This document shows positions 36,793 through 46,039 of a DNA stretch of 64,000 bases, piece by piece. Source of the stretch: Methylotenera sp. (GTDB taxonomy: Bacteria > Pseudomonadota > Gammaproteobacteria > Burkholderiales > Methylophilaceae); contig JABFQV010000002.1 in the NCBI GenBank assembly GCA_013141495.1, forward strand, positions 371,032-435,031. Reading direction: 5' to 3'. Positions within the stretch are counted from its first letter, which is position 1. Each line of letters opens with the position of its first letter. A program made the translations under genes and the position numbers. The notes beneath the pieces were generated by a model. The model made no database searches, was not told where the DNA came from, and worked only from the letters and a program-made list of their open reading frames with translations.

Positions 36793-38181
36793 TTAATGGT
36801 TAGTAATTCTTGCCAACACCTCTTCCCGACCCAGCAACGCCATCACTTGGTCAATACTTGGAGACTGCGCGATACCCGTCAGCATTACGCGTAGCGGCAT
36901 TGCTACTTTAGGAAACTTCAATTGATACTGCGTCACCACCTCGTTAATCGCATGGTGAATCGCTTCGGCCTGCCAATCAACAACTTTTAACAAATCAGCC
37001 AATGCTTCAATAACTGGTTTGATTTCTACGGTTAAATGCTTTTCTGCGGCAGCAATATCCATGACTGGTTTTTGATAAAAATAAGCAATACTTGCCGCAA
37101 GCTCATTTAACGTATTTGCGCGCTCTTTATATAAATCAATCACGGCTGGCAAGTTAGGGGTTTCGCTCACACTTACATTTAATTTAGCAAGGCGTTTGGT
37201 AATATCACCCACGAGGGATTCGGCACTTGCCAGCTTGATGTAATGATTATTTAACCAATTGAGTTTTTCAGTGTTAAATTGCGCGGCTGACGACGTAATG
37301 TGGTCAAGGTCAAACCACTCACAGAATTGTTGCATGCTAAAAACTTCTTCATCACCATGGCTCCAACCTAGACGTGCTAAATAATTCAGCACGGCCTCTG
37401 GCAAATAGCCATCTTCATCATATTGCATCACACTCACAGCGCCATGCCGTTTAGATAATTTTTGCCCATCACCACCTAAAATCATCGATAAATGCGCATA
37501 TTGCGGAATCGTAGCGCCTAGTGCTTTGAGCATGTTAATTTGACGTGGCGTGTTGTTGACATGGTCATCGCCTCGAATAACCTGCGTAATACCCATTTCC
37601 CAATCATCAACCACTACACAAAAATTATAAGTAGGCGTGCCATCGGCACGAGCGATAATTAAATCATCTAACTCGCTATTGGCAATTTCAATACGGCCTT
37701 TAACCAAATCATCCCAAACCACGACGCCATCTTGCGGATTTTTAAAACGAATAACCGGTGAAATATCGGTTGGGATAGCAGGCAATACTTTACCGGCTTC
37801 TGGACGCCACTTTCCGTCATAACGTGGCTTTTGTTTGTCTGCCATTTGCTGCTCACGCAACGCATCCAACTCGGCTTTACTACTGTAACAATAATAGGCG
37901 CTACCTTGTTGCAACATGGTTTGAATCACCTGTTTATAGCGATCCATGCGCTGCATTTGGTAAAATGGGCCTTCGTCGTAATCCAAGCCCAGCCATTGCA
38001 TGCCGTCTAATATGGCTTGCACCGCCTCTGGTGTGCTACGCGCAACATCGGTATCTTCAATACGTAAAATAAAAGCACCGCCATGTTTTTTGGCATAAGC
38101 CCATGAAAACAATGCGGTGCGCGCGCCACCAATATGGAGAAAACCAGTAGGACTTGGGGCAAAACGGGTACGAACAATCAT
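36793..38181 (-). CDS. gltX: Glutamate-tRNA ligase
   Basis: A class Ib synthetase of about 462 residues. RTRFAPSPTGFLHIGGARTA holds the HIGH motif, and KLSKRHGAVSV the KMSKS-type loop. It charges tRNA-Glu and, depending on the organism, may also charge tRNA-Gln. ATG 38181 (MIVRTRF) fits the family; a start at 38193 would add four residues. Confidence 0.95.
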   Translation of the reverse strand: MIVRTRFAPSPTGFLHIGGARTALFSWAYAKKHGGAFILRIEDTDVARSTPEAVQAILDGMQWLGLDYDEGPFYQMQRMDRYKQVIQTMLQQGSAYYCYSSKAELDALREQQMADKQKPRYDGKWRPEAGKVLPAIPTDISPVIRFKNPQDGVVVWDDLVKGRIEIANSELDDLIIARADGTPTYNFCVVVDDWEMGITQVIRGDDHVNNTPRQINMLKALGATIPQYAHLSMILGGDGQKLSKRHGAVSVMQYDEDGYLPEAVLNYLARLGWSHGDEEVFSMQQFCEWFDLDHITSSAAQFNTEKLNWLNNHYIKLASAESLVGDITKRLAKLNVSVSETPNLPAVIDLYKERANTLNELAASIAYFYQKPVMDIAAAEKHLTVEIKPVIEALADLLKVVDWQAEAIHHAINEVVTQYQLKFPKVAMPLRVMLTGIAQSPSIDQVMALLGREEVLARITNH

Positions 38182-38369
38182 ATTTAATATCAATTAACAG
38201 TAACAGCGTTATTTTAGCACGCCCTAATGTTTAGCTATAAAGCAATCATGTTTATATAGCGGGCTTAATTACCAAAAAAACTAAATGCAAACGAGACTAT
38301 TAAAATCAACAGGTTTACTAAAGTAAAGCCTGACGAATTACCTAGAACCACTAAAGACTTTAATCACCA

Positions 38370-38403
38370 AAAATCTTTAAGAACCTAAAATCTTTAAGAA
38401 CCT
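38370..38403. repeat. Tandem repeat, two perfect 17-bp copies
   Basis: The unit aaaatctttaagaacct is at 38370-38386 and 38387-38403, between cheZ and gltX, 30 bases after the cheZ stop on the leftward strand. It is probably slippage; no hairpin or terminator was found near it. Confidence 0.85.
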
Positions 38404-38432
38404 AAAATGAAGTTAAAGTCTGAAGCGCCAGT

Positions 38433-39122
38433 CTAAAATCCGAGACTATCTAACAAATCATCCACCTGCTCTTGGCTTGCGACTACATCAGCCACAGTTG
38501 GGTCAATTTGAGGACCATTCATGAGTAAAGCCGCATCGTTGCTTTCCACCTTGTTTGCTTCACCGTCTTTTTTAGGCTTAGCTGGAGAAAAGTCCACTAG
38601 CACTTGCACCAATTGCTTTTCAAGGTCTTGCGCTAATCCTGTGATTTTTTTAATCACTTGACCAGTTAAATCCTGAAAATCCTGCGCCATCATAATATCC
38701 ATCAACAGCGCTTTGGTTTCTGCGGTGTGCTTTCCTGTCATGGCTAAAAATGCCAAAGTTTCATCTGCAGCCAGGTTATATTCACTTTTTAATGAAGGTT
38801 CTGCCAACACAGCTTTCCAACGTTGTTGCAATGCCGTAGCGCCTGATGCAAGTTCATCTTGTAGCGGAATTGCTGCATCTGTTGCATTGAGTACACGTTC
38901 AGCTGCTTGCTCTGTCATGCGTGCAACATAGGCTAATCGGTCACGCGCATCTGGTATATCTTGCGCAACCTGCTCTAAAATCTTATCTAACCCTAAACCT
39001 TGCAAACTATCATGTAGCATCCTTGTGACGTGTCCAATACGGCTAAGCATATCGTCATTAGGTGCCGAAGCTTGTATAAGCTCGGCTTGTAAGGCTTGTT
39101 GCTGTAAAGTTTCGCCAGTCAT
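38433..39122 (-). CDS. cheZ: Chemotaxis protein phosphatase CheZ
   Basis: CheZ dephosphorylates CheY-P. The 229-residue helical protein has the catalytic segment AQDFQDLTGQVIKK (Asp and Gln spaced as in E. coli) and the C-terminal CheY-binding helix QVDDLLDSLGF. It follows cheY with a 2-base gap and ends the chemotaxis run. Confidence 0.94.
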   Translation of the reverse strand: MTGETLQQQALQAELIQASAPNDDMLSRIGHVTRMLHDSLQGLGLDKILEQVAQDIPDARDRLAYVARMTEQAAERVLNATDAAIPLQDELASGATALQQRWKAVLAEPSLKSEYNLAADETLAFLAMTGKHTAETKALLMDIMMAQDFQDLTGQVIKKITGLAQDLEKQLVQVLVDFSPAKPKKDGEANKVESNDAALLMNGPQIDPTVADVVASQEQVDDLLDSLGF

Positions 39123-39124
39123 TT

Positions 39125-39523
39125 TTACGCCCCCGCCTTCTCAAGCTTCTCAAAAATTTTGGATAATTTTTCATCTAAGGTGGCGGCGGTAAATGGCTTA
39201 ACAACATAACCATTAGCACCAGCTTGGGCGGCAGCGATAATGTTTTCTTTTTTAGCTTCAGCTGTCACCATCAATACAGGGATTTTAGCTAATTCAGCAT
39301 CCGCTCGGATGTTTTGCAATAAAGTCAAACCATCCATGTTAGGCATGTTCCAATCGGACACCACAAACTCAAACCCACCGCCTTTAAGCTTATTTAACGC
39401 TATGACGCCATCCTCAGCCTCATCAACATTGGTATAGCCTAACTCTTTGAGTAGATTACGAACAATTCTCCGCATGGTAGAAAAATCATCTACCACAAGA
39501 AATTTAGTATTTGGGTTTGCCAT
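39125..39523 (-). CDS. cheY: Chemotaxis response regulator CheY (first copy)
   Basis: A 132-residue single receiver domain close to enterobacterial CheY: acidic pair Asp12-Asp13, phosphoacceptor Asp57 in [10 protein letters not shown], Thr in VTAEA and Lys in VVKPF. Phospho-CheY binds FliM and changes flagellar rotation. Coupled to cheZ. Confidence 0.94.
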   Translation of the reverse strand: MANPNTKFLVVDDFSTMRRIVRNLLKELGYTNVDEAEDGVIALNKLKGGGFEFVVSDWNMPNMDGLTLLQNIRADAELAKIPVLMVTAEAKKENIIAAAQAGANGYVVKPFTAATLDEKLSKIFEKLEKAGA

Positions 39524-39567
39524 GCTTTACTCCGTTAACAATAGTCATTATTAGGTATTCTATATTC

Positions 39568-40638
39568 TTACACGCGCATCGCACGTGCGGTATTTGCCAT
39601 TAAGTAATTTAGCACCAATTTTGGTAAATCATTCAAATGCGCAACTTCATCTACACCACCATGCGCCACAGCCTCTTTGGGCATGCCATACACCACACAG
39701 CTAGCTTCATTTTGTGCAAAATTATAGGCGCCAGCTTGCTTCATTAGCGCCATGCCTGCTGCCCCATCTTTACCCATCCCGGTTAAAATGACACCAATCG
39801 CATTTTTACCTGCAAATGTAGCGGCAGACTCAAACAGCACATCTACAGAAGGCTTATGGCGGCTCACCGGCGCAGCATCACTTAACTGTGTGACGTAATT
39901 CGCACCGCTTCTGGCAAGCAAAAGATGCTGATCACCTGGTGCAATATACGCGTGTCCTGGCAATATACGCTCCCCGCCCTGTGCTTCTTGCACTGAAATT
40001 TGGCAGAGTGAATTTAATCGATTTGCAAATGACTTAGTAAAGCCCGCTGGCATGTGTTGTGTAATCAAAATACCCGGGCAATCTGAGGGCATTTGCAGCA
40101 AAAAAGCTTTAATTGCCTCAGTGCCTCCCGTTGATGCGCCAATAATCAATAATTTTTCACTACTAATAAGCGGGTTGCGAAGTTGCGCAGGTGCAGACGT
40201 GGCCGCTTGTGTGGCCGATGAGCGAGGCAGTGACGCTATTCTAGCTTGAGATGCAACGCGAATCTTGTCGGTAATAATATCGGTATATTCAAGCATACCT
40301 TCTGTAATCGACATTTTTGGTTTGGTTACAAAATCTATTGCGCCCAACTCTAATGCGCGCATCGTGATTTCCGAACCTCGCTCAGTCAGCGTTGATACCA
40401 TTACCACAGGCATCGGTCTGAGGCGCATTAACTTCTCTAAAAAATCCAGACCATCCATCTTTGGCATTTCCACATCCAAAGTGAGCACGTCAGGATTTAA
40501 ATGCTTGATCATTTCGCGCGCAACCAGTGGATCAGGCGCAGCGCCCACCACGACCATATCACTTTGACTGTTGATAATTTCAGTCAACAAGCTACGAATT
40601 AATGCGGAGTCATCAATCACTAATACTTTTATTTTCAT
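39568..40638 (-). CDS. cheB: Protein-glutamate methylesterase/deamidase CheB
   Basis: A 356-residue two-domain protein: receiver ([16 protein letters not shown]) and methylesterase with the catalytic triad Ser in [10 protein letters not shown], His in TQHMPAGFT and Asp in [10 protein letters not shown]. It removes methyl groups from chemoreceptors for adaptation. Confidence 0.95.
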   Translation of the reverse strand: MKIKVLVIDDSALIRSLLTEIINSQSDMVVVGAAPDPLVAREMIKHLNPDVLTLDVEMPKMDGLDFLEKLMRLRPMPVVMVSTLTERGSEITMRALELGAIDFVTKPKMSITEGMLEYTDIITDKIRVASQARIASLPRSSATQAATSAPAQLRNPLISSEKLLIIGASTGGTEAIKAFLLQMPSDCPGILITQHMPAGFTKSFANRLNSLCQISVQEAQGGERILPGHAYIAPGDQHLLLARSGANYVTQLSDAAPVSRHKPSVDVLFESAATFAGKNAIGVILTGMGKDGAAGMALMKQAGAYNFAQNEASCVVYGMPKEAVAHGGVDEVAHLNDLPKLVLNYLMANTARAMRV

Positions 40639-40780
40639 TTAATTACATCTCACGTTTATTATTGTTTGCTATGTAGGATCAAATATCCAAAATAGCTGTT
40701 GGTATAGTGGCTGATATTAAAGTGGTTCCAGATCAAAACGCCCTTTCTTATCCACTGTTGTGGAATATAAATACTAGCGA

Positions 40781-41389
40781 TTAAAACAAATCAATTTCAC
40801 CACCCACATTGCTAGTCTTGAGCTTGCTGGCATAGGCTTCTTCACGTTTCACCAAGGTGTCGTTATGCATTTGTTTCAACTTTTTAACCAACACCCTACC
40901 CGTTTTTGGAAAGTAATAGACTTTTCTTGGGTAAATATCCAGCAAGTCTTCACCTGTGACTCGAATGCGCTCATCTTTAAGAAATTTACGCACAAACACC
41001 GCATTACGGTCACCAACATTGGTTGTAGTAAAGCTTTTTAACACATTGCCACCGCCAAAAATCTTGGCCTCTAAATTCTCGCGACGCGCACCATTGCGTA
41101 GCAATTGGTTAATTAAAACCTCCATCGCATAAGTGCCGTAACGCATAGATTCTGAAACAGGGCTATCCTTATCCGCTGTAGCACTGTCTGGTAGCATAAA
41201 GTGGTTCATGCCGCCGATGCCTGTTATGCTGTCACGTATGCAAGCCGATACGCAAGAACCTAGTACGGTTACAATCAGCATATCTTTATCAGTGTAATAG
41301 TATTCACCTGGTGATATTTTCGCTGCCTCGCAATCAAACGTGCGATCAAAATACAGCGTTGTAGAAATTTCTTCTTCCAACATACTCAT
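40781..41389 (-). CDS. cheD: Chemoreceptor glutamine deamidase CheD
   Basis: A 202-residue deamidase. The catalytic Cys46 (VLGSCVSACI) and His63 (GGMNHFMLP) have the 17-residue spacing of the family. It deamidates receptor glutamines before methylation. The C-terminus ends GGEIDLF, matching the tail of the CheZ-like protein encoded at 58.6 kb. The start overlaps cheR by 4 bases. Confidence 0.93.
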   Translation of the reverse strand: MSMLEEEISTTLYFDRTFDCEAAKISPGEYYYTDKDMLIVTVLGSCVSACIRDSITGIGGMNHFMLPDSATADKDSPVSESMRYGTYAMEVLINQLLRNGARRENLEAKIFGGGNVLKSFTTTNVGDRNAVFVRKFLKDERIRVTGEDLLDIYPRKVYYFPKTGRVLVKKLKQMHNDTLVKREEAYASKLKTSNVGGEIDLF

Positions 41390-42270
41390 AGAACGCTCTC
41401 TTTAGAAAGGCTGCCAGCACGCTTAACATTTTTGCCATCACTTAAATCGTAAACGGTCTTGCCGCGCAAATGAAACGCATCAGACACATAAAGAAAGTTT
41501 TCTGAATGACCGGCAAACAATAATGCATGGGGCTTCATTAACGGCACAAAACGACTCAATATTTTTGATTGCGTAGGTTTATCAAAGTAAATCATTACAT
41601 TTCTACAAAAAATCACATCAAATGATTCTTTCAATGGCCATGACTCTTCAAGTAAATTAAGCTGATGAAAAGTAATCAAGCTTTTTAATTCGTTACGCAC
41701 GCGTACCGAACCTTCATGCGCGCCAGAGCCTTTTTGAAAAAAATGTTTACGGCGCGCATCAGATAACTTACTCACACGCTCGTATGGATAGACCCCGCGC
41801 GATGCTGTTGCCAACACATTAGTATCAATATCCGTTGCAATAATTTCAACAGGCGGGCTCATGGTGCCAAACGCTTCACAAGCCGTCATTGCGATGGTGT
41901 AAGGCTCTTCGCCAGTAGATGCAGCAGAACACCAAATACGAATTGGTTTTTTTAACGTTACAAGGTGTTCGGCTAAAATAGGAAAGTGATGTTCTTCACG
42001 AAAAAAAGAGGTCAAATTGGTTGTTAGCGCATTGGTGAACGCCTCCCATTCGTCGGCATCATTTTCACTTTCAAGGTAATCAAGATACTCTTTAAACGAG
42101 TGATAACCTAAACTGCGTAGCCGCCGACCAATTCGGCTATATACCATGTCTGATTTAGCTTCTGATAACGAAATACCTGCATGCTGATAAATAAGCTTAC
42201 GTATTTTGGCAAAATCCTGAGCTGTAAAATTAAACTCTCGGCTTTCATCTTGTTGTTCATTTTTTGCCAT
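41386..42270 (-). CDS. cheR: Chemotaxis methyltransferase CheR
   Basis: CheR methylates receptor glutamates using SAM. The 294-residue protein has the helical N-domain (residues about 10-80), then RIWCSAASTGEEPYTIAM and the C-terminal catalytic domain (VIFCRNVMIYFDK). Its beta-subdomain would bind the DWEEF-type tails of the receptors encoded upstream. Confidence 0.95.
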   Translation of the reverse strand: MAKNEQQDESREFNFTAQDFAKIRKLIYQHAGISLSEAKSDMVYSRIGRRLRSLGYHSFKEYLDYLESENDADEWEAFTNALTTNLTSFFREEHHFPILAEHLVTLKKPIRIWCSAASTGEEPYTIAMTACEAFGTMSPPVEIIATDIDTNVLATASRGVYPYERVSKLSDARRKHFFQKGSGAHEGSVRVRNELKSLITFHQLNLLEESWPLKESFDVIFCRNVMIYFDKPTQSKILSRFVPLMKPHALLFAGHSENFLYVSDAFHLRGKTVYDLSDGKNVKRAGSLSKESVL

Positions 42271-42511
42271 TATTGATTCACCATTTAGTTTGCAACTTTA
42301 GACTTTTATGTAGAGGGTCTTTTATAATTATTTAACACAAAATCAACGACTACTTAACGCTTGAGAACCCGGCATTCACGCTACTCCAAAGGCCCATTTT
42401 AGAAACCTTTCGGCTGGCTGAGGATTAGCGTAAATGGCGAATTGATGAGGTTTTGTTATGCTAAATCATGCATAAGTCAGTTCAAATCAATCTCTCGGTC
42501 AACTAGTTAAA

Positions 42512-43075
42512 TTACTTATCAGTGGCTCTTCTTTTTGCTGGATGAGCCGCGAAAGGATGTGCAGATTCTTGGTAAACTTTAAGCAAGTCAGCCGCTTTTG
42601 GCTCACGCGCGATTGCACTTTTAATCGCTTGTTTAGTCGCTCTGTAGTTCCAATCCTGAATACGATCATCCATATCTGCTGATTGATCGATAAACACACC
42701 AACACAGATAAACACATCATCCGCTTCTTCAACTGGAATCGTACCGTCAGCGACGCAATCCATCACAGCCATCGCAATACCGCGTTGAGCCGGGCCAAAC
42801 ATTTGCACTGACTGTTTCGTGTTTCTAAGCGTAACCTTGTTAAACATCACAGTATTAGGTTTAACCATCATGTTAGGGGCAACAATAGCCAGCAATCCAT
42901 TCACGCCTTCTTTTTGGTCAGTCAAAGTACGACAGAATGCATCTTCTGCAGCACTGCCACGTGGACCCATAATAAGGTCAATATGAGCAACATTTTTAAG
43001 GTCCAGCTCATTACTGTCTGGGCGATTTTCAATTACTAACGCTTCACCAATTAAAACACGATCAATTACAGCCAT
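42512..43075 (-). CDS. Formaldehyde-activating enzyme homologue (Fae family) inside the chemotaxis cluster
   Basis: The 187-residue product aligns with Fae, which speeds condensation of formaldehyde with H4MPT to methylene-H4MPT. Family stretches are AHIDLIMGPRGSAAEDAF, KPNTVMFNKVT, QMFGPAQRGIAMAV and HPFAAHP. The catalytic His is at 31, about nine residues later than in the Methylobacterium enzyme, because of an N-terminal insertion (ENRPDSNELDL). The C-terminus has an extra basic tail. AGGAG stands 6 bases before the ATG. It lies between a chemoreceptor and cheR on the same strand, with about 150 and 240 bases on either side. It may be a Fae paralogue (fae2/fae3 type) and not the main enzyme. 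Confidence 0.88.
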   Translation of the reverse strand: MAVIDRVLIGEALVIENRPDSNELDLKNVAHIDLIMGPRGSAAEDAFCRTLTDQKEGVNGLLAIVAPNMMVKPNTVMFNKVTLRNTKQSVQMFGPAQRGIAMAVMDCVADGTIPVEEADDVFICVGVFIDQSADMDDRIQDWNYRATKQAIKSAIAREPKAADLLKVYQESAHPFAAHPAKRRATDK

Positions 43076-43223
43076 TTTATTCTCCTGAATATCTCAATAA
43101 ATTCCAAAAATCCCACTAAAAATCAGCATCGTGCACTTACAGCTACACTTAGCCCACAACCACTACCTACGGATGATTTTTAAAGCCACTGGTTTAAGGT
43201 TAGCTCTAATTAAAATCACCTGA

Positions 43224-45755
43224 CTACTTCAACAACAGCATTCTAGAACGATTGTGCGTCTGAACATCCTCTATACTAAACACACTCACAGCATTCATCA
43301 ACTCTTCTGCCTGATCCATCATCGACTCAGCCGCGGCAGCCGCTTCTTCCACTAAAGCCGTATTTTGCTGTGTCACATCGTCCATTTTAATAATCGCATC
43401 ATTAATTTGCGCAATACCGGCACTTTGTTCAGTTGATGCAGCAGCAATTTCGCCAATAATATCTGACACGCGTTTTACTGAGCTTACGATTTCCTGCATG
43501 GTTTCACCGGCAGCTTCCACTTGCTTGGTGCCCTCGGCTGTTTTAATTGCAGAGTCATGAATTAACTCTTTAATCTCTTTTGCAGCCCCAGCTGATCGTT
43601 GCGCCAGGTTACGTACTTCGCCTGCCACTACCGCAAAACCACGGCCCTGCTCACCGGCACGCGCAGCTTCAACTGCAGCATTTAGCGCAAGAATATTGGT
43701 TTGGAAGGCAATGCCGTCAATCACTGAAATAATATCTTCAATTTTCTTGGCACTGGCATTGATATCCGCCATGGTGCTCACCACGTCAGATACAGCTACA
43801 CCACCTTTCACTGCCACACCAGAGGCTGCAATCGCCAACTGATTAGCCTGTTTAGCATTATCCGCATTTTGTTTCACAGTTGATGAAAGCTGATCCATGC
43901 TTGACGCGGTTTTTTCTAAATTGGCGGCTTGGTCTTCTGTGCGGCGAGATAAATCTGCGTTGCCTTGCGCAATCTCTTTAGCGGCCGTATTAATCGCTTC
44001 TGCCGATTGTTTAACAATGACAATCGGCTTCACAATCATCTCTAGCATTTCATTCATGCCATCAACAATTTTGCGGTAATCACCCTGGTGTCTATCGGCA
44101 TCTGCACGTACAGATACGCGACCATCACGTGCAGCGTCAGCTAACAACTCTGCATCTTCATTTAACGCTTTCAAGTTAGTACGCACCTGTTCGATGGCCT
44201 CATTAACGAAAGCTTTTTTACCGGGAAATTTTTCTAACGGCGCATCAAAATCACCTTCACCAAACGCTTTAACACAAGTTAATGCTTTCTCTGTCAACTC
44301 CTGCTGGCCTGCGACAATAGTATTAACAGCGCTAATTAACTCACTAAAACCGCCTTTAAACAAATGGGCATGTAATGACATATCAATGTTGCCCTGTGCG
44401 TGCTCATTGGTTACCCATTTTACAGAGTCAACCGCGCCTTTCAGCTTACCTTTCAGTCTATCAAGATTTTTATTGATCTCAGCTTTTTTACCAGGATACT
44501 GATGAATCTGCACATCAAAGTCACCATCACCGAGTGCGCGCATCAATTGCGTGACTTCTTCTTTCTCTTGAACATGCGCACCTACCATCGTATTTACACC
44601 ATGCGCCATTTGTGCATAAGCGCCAGAAAATTTAGCGGCATCAATAGTCGCGTCAATTTCACCTAAGTCATGTTGCTCTGACATCGTTTGCATATCGGCA
44701 ATAAATGTTTTCACGTTTGAACGTAAAAGCTCGATGCCCTCATTGATGAACGCGCGTTGGCCAGGAAAGCGCTCTAATGGTGCATCAAAGTTACCTTTTG
44801 AAAATTCTGCAATACAGGCCGTGACTTTACGCATAACAACCGCTTGGTTAGACGCCATTTCATTCACGTTTTCTGCCATCGTTTTATAACTACCACGAAA
44901 TTTAGCGGTATTAATTACGGCGCCAATATTACCGGCTTTATTTTCAGCAGACATATTAGTTTGCTCATCAATCACAGCCTTGAGCGTTTGCTGCATATCT
45001 CGCATTGAGGCCATTAAGCTTGTGGTGTCGCCGTTTTCAATTTTAATCGCACTGTTCAAATCACCATTGGCAATATCATTTGCAATTTTCGCTACTTCAT
45101 CTGGCTCACCACCTAATTGCTTGCGTAAATTACGCGTAATCATCACACCAAGCACAACTAAAGCAAATAAAACCAACAGACTAATAATAATCGACACATT
45201 GACTGCCTGTGCTTTTGCATCTAAAGCTTTTTCTGCAATTTGTTTGCCTAACGTCGTTTTATAATCCATGTGTGCCGCAATGCTTGCGTTGGCTTTTTCT
45301 GCCGGGCTACGTATCGCAATATATAGTGCTTGCGCCCGCTCTTTATCGCCTGCGCGGGATGCCTCTAAAATAGGCGACATATCTTGAAAGTAAACATCCA
45401 ACCCTAGTTTATCTGCTTCAAGTAATTTCCGCTCTTGTTCATCAGAGAGATAAGCTTCATAACTATCGGTTAACGCATTCAACTCGCCTCGCAGTTTTCT
45501 AATAGCAGATTCAACCGCCTCCATCTGGTCGGCTTCTTTGATAAAGGTATGGTTGGCAAGCCGAATACGCAACGTATTAAACGTATAACGCAACTTATCC
45601 AACTCAACAATGCTAGGTGCAATATTGGTATTAGCATAATTGGTGGTATTAAAAATGGATTCTGTTTGTCGCAAACTTAACACCAATAAAACAATTAACC
45701 CCGCAACTGAAATAAAGGTTAATAACATCATTTTTTTTGCTACTGTCATTTTCAT
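43224..45755 (-). CDS. Methyl-accepting chemotaxis protein with poly-HAMP array
   Basis: An 843-residue receptor: membrane segment about residues 10-27, periplasmic four-helix-bundle sensor to about 187, second membrane segment about 188-206, then about eight successive HAMP-like segments of some 46 residues each (about 210-575). They alternate between a form with [16 protein letters not shown] and a form with GNIDxxxxxxxFKGGF. The signalling hairpin tip ([20 protein letters not shown]) is near 680-725. Unlike its three neighbours it lacks the DWEEF tail and ends RSRMLLLK. Ligand unknown. It is the receptor closest to the fae homologue. Confidence 0.9.
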   Translation of the reverse strand: MKMTVAKKMMLLTFISVAGLIVLLVLSLRQTESIFNTTNYANTNIAPSIVELDKLRYTFNTLRIRLANHTFIKEADQMEAVESAIRKLRGELNALTDSYEAYLSDEQERKLLEADKLGLDVYFQDMSPILEASRAGDKERAQALYIAIRSPAEKANASIAAHMDYKTTLGKQIAEKALDAKAQAVNVSIIISLLVLFALVVLGVMITRNLRKQLGGEPDEVAKIANDIANGDLNSAIKIENGDTTSLMASMRDMQQTLKAVIDEQTNMSAENKAGNIGAVINTAKFRGSYKTMAENVNEMASNQAVVMRKVTACIAEFSKGNFDAPLERFPGQRAFINEGIELLRSNVKTFIADMQTMSEQHDLGEIDATIDAAKFSGAYAQMAHGVNTMVGAHVQEKEEVTQLMRALGDGDFDVQIHQYPGKKAEINKNLDRLKGKLKGAVDSVKWVTNEHAQGNIDMSLHAHLFKGGFSELISAVNTIVAGQQELTEKALTCVKAFGEGDFDAPLEKFPGKKAFVNEAIEQVRTNLKALNEDAELLADAARDGRVSVRADADRHQGDYRKIVDGMNEMLEMIVKPIVIVKQSAEAINTAAKEIAQGNADLSRRTEDQAANLEKTASSMDQLSSTVKQNADNAKQANQLAIAASGVAVKGGVAVSDVVSTMADINASAKKIEDIISVIDGIAFQTNILALNAAVEAARAGEQGRGFAVVAGEVRNLAQRSAGAAKEIKELIHDSAIKTAEGTKQVEAAGETMQEIVSSVKRVSDIIGEIAAASTEQSAGIAQINDAIIKMDDVTQQNTALVEEAAAAAESMMDQAEELMNAVSVFSIEDVQTHNRSRMLLLK

Positions 45756-45831
45756 TACGTCACTCTTTTCGTTTTAAATCATTAAAAGCTGTTACATCAA
45801 ACAATCCGATGATATAAAAATTTCTTGTTAT

Positions 45832-45902
45832 CGTCATACCTTTGAGCGTCGGTATCCAGCGTCGTTAAGCCACTAGATTCCGTGTCAAGCACGGAATGAC
45901 GA
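45832..45902. repeat. Degenerate intergenic palindrome
   Basis: The stretch begins cgtcata and ends ggaatgacg, with a clear inner hairpin (ttccgtg-tcaag-cacggaa). The left arm is a diverged reverse copy of the right. It resembles the dispersed gtcattcc-type palindromes of many bacterial genomes and lies in the gap between two receptor genes. Confidence 0.55.
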
Positions 45903-46039
45903 CATCGAATTATTTAGAAGAACAGCTATAAATACAATTAAAATTCGCCTACTCACTTAACCAACGTAGCCTCAATGCATTGCATCGAGGCTTGTTACGC
46001 TTGTTAAAATACTTCAATCTAAAACCTAACTTCAACGCT

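Noticed and set aside
42300..42500. Possible structured RNA or tRNA-like sequence between fae and cheR
   Set aside because: No cloverleaf, conserved T-loop or strong hairpin could be built by eye; only short GC-rich stretches are present.
44194..44502. Plus-strand frames inside the poly-HAMP receptor gene
   Set aside because: They run antisense to a clear receptor coding region and have no ribosome-binding site or family similarity.
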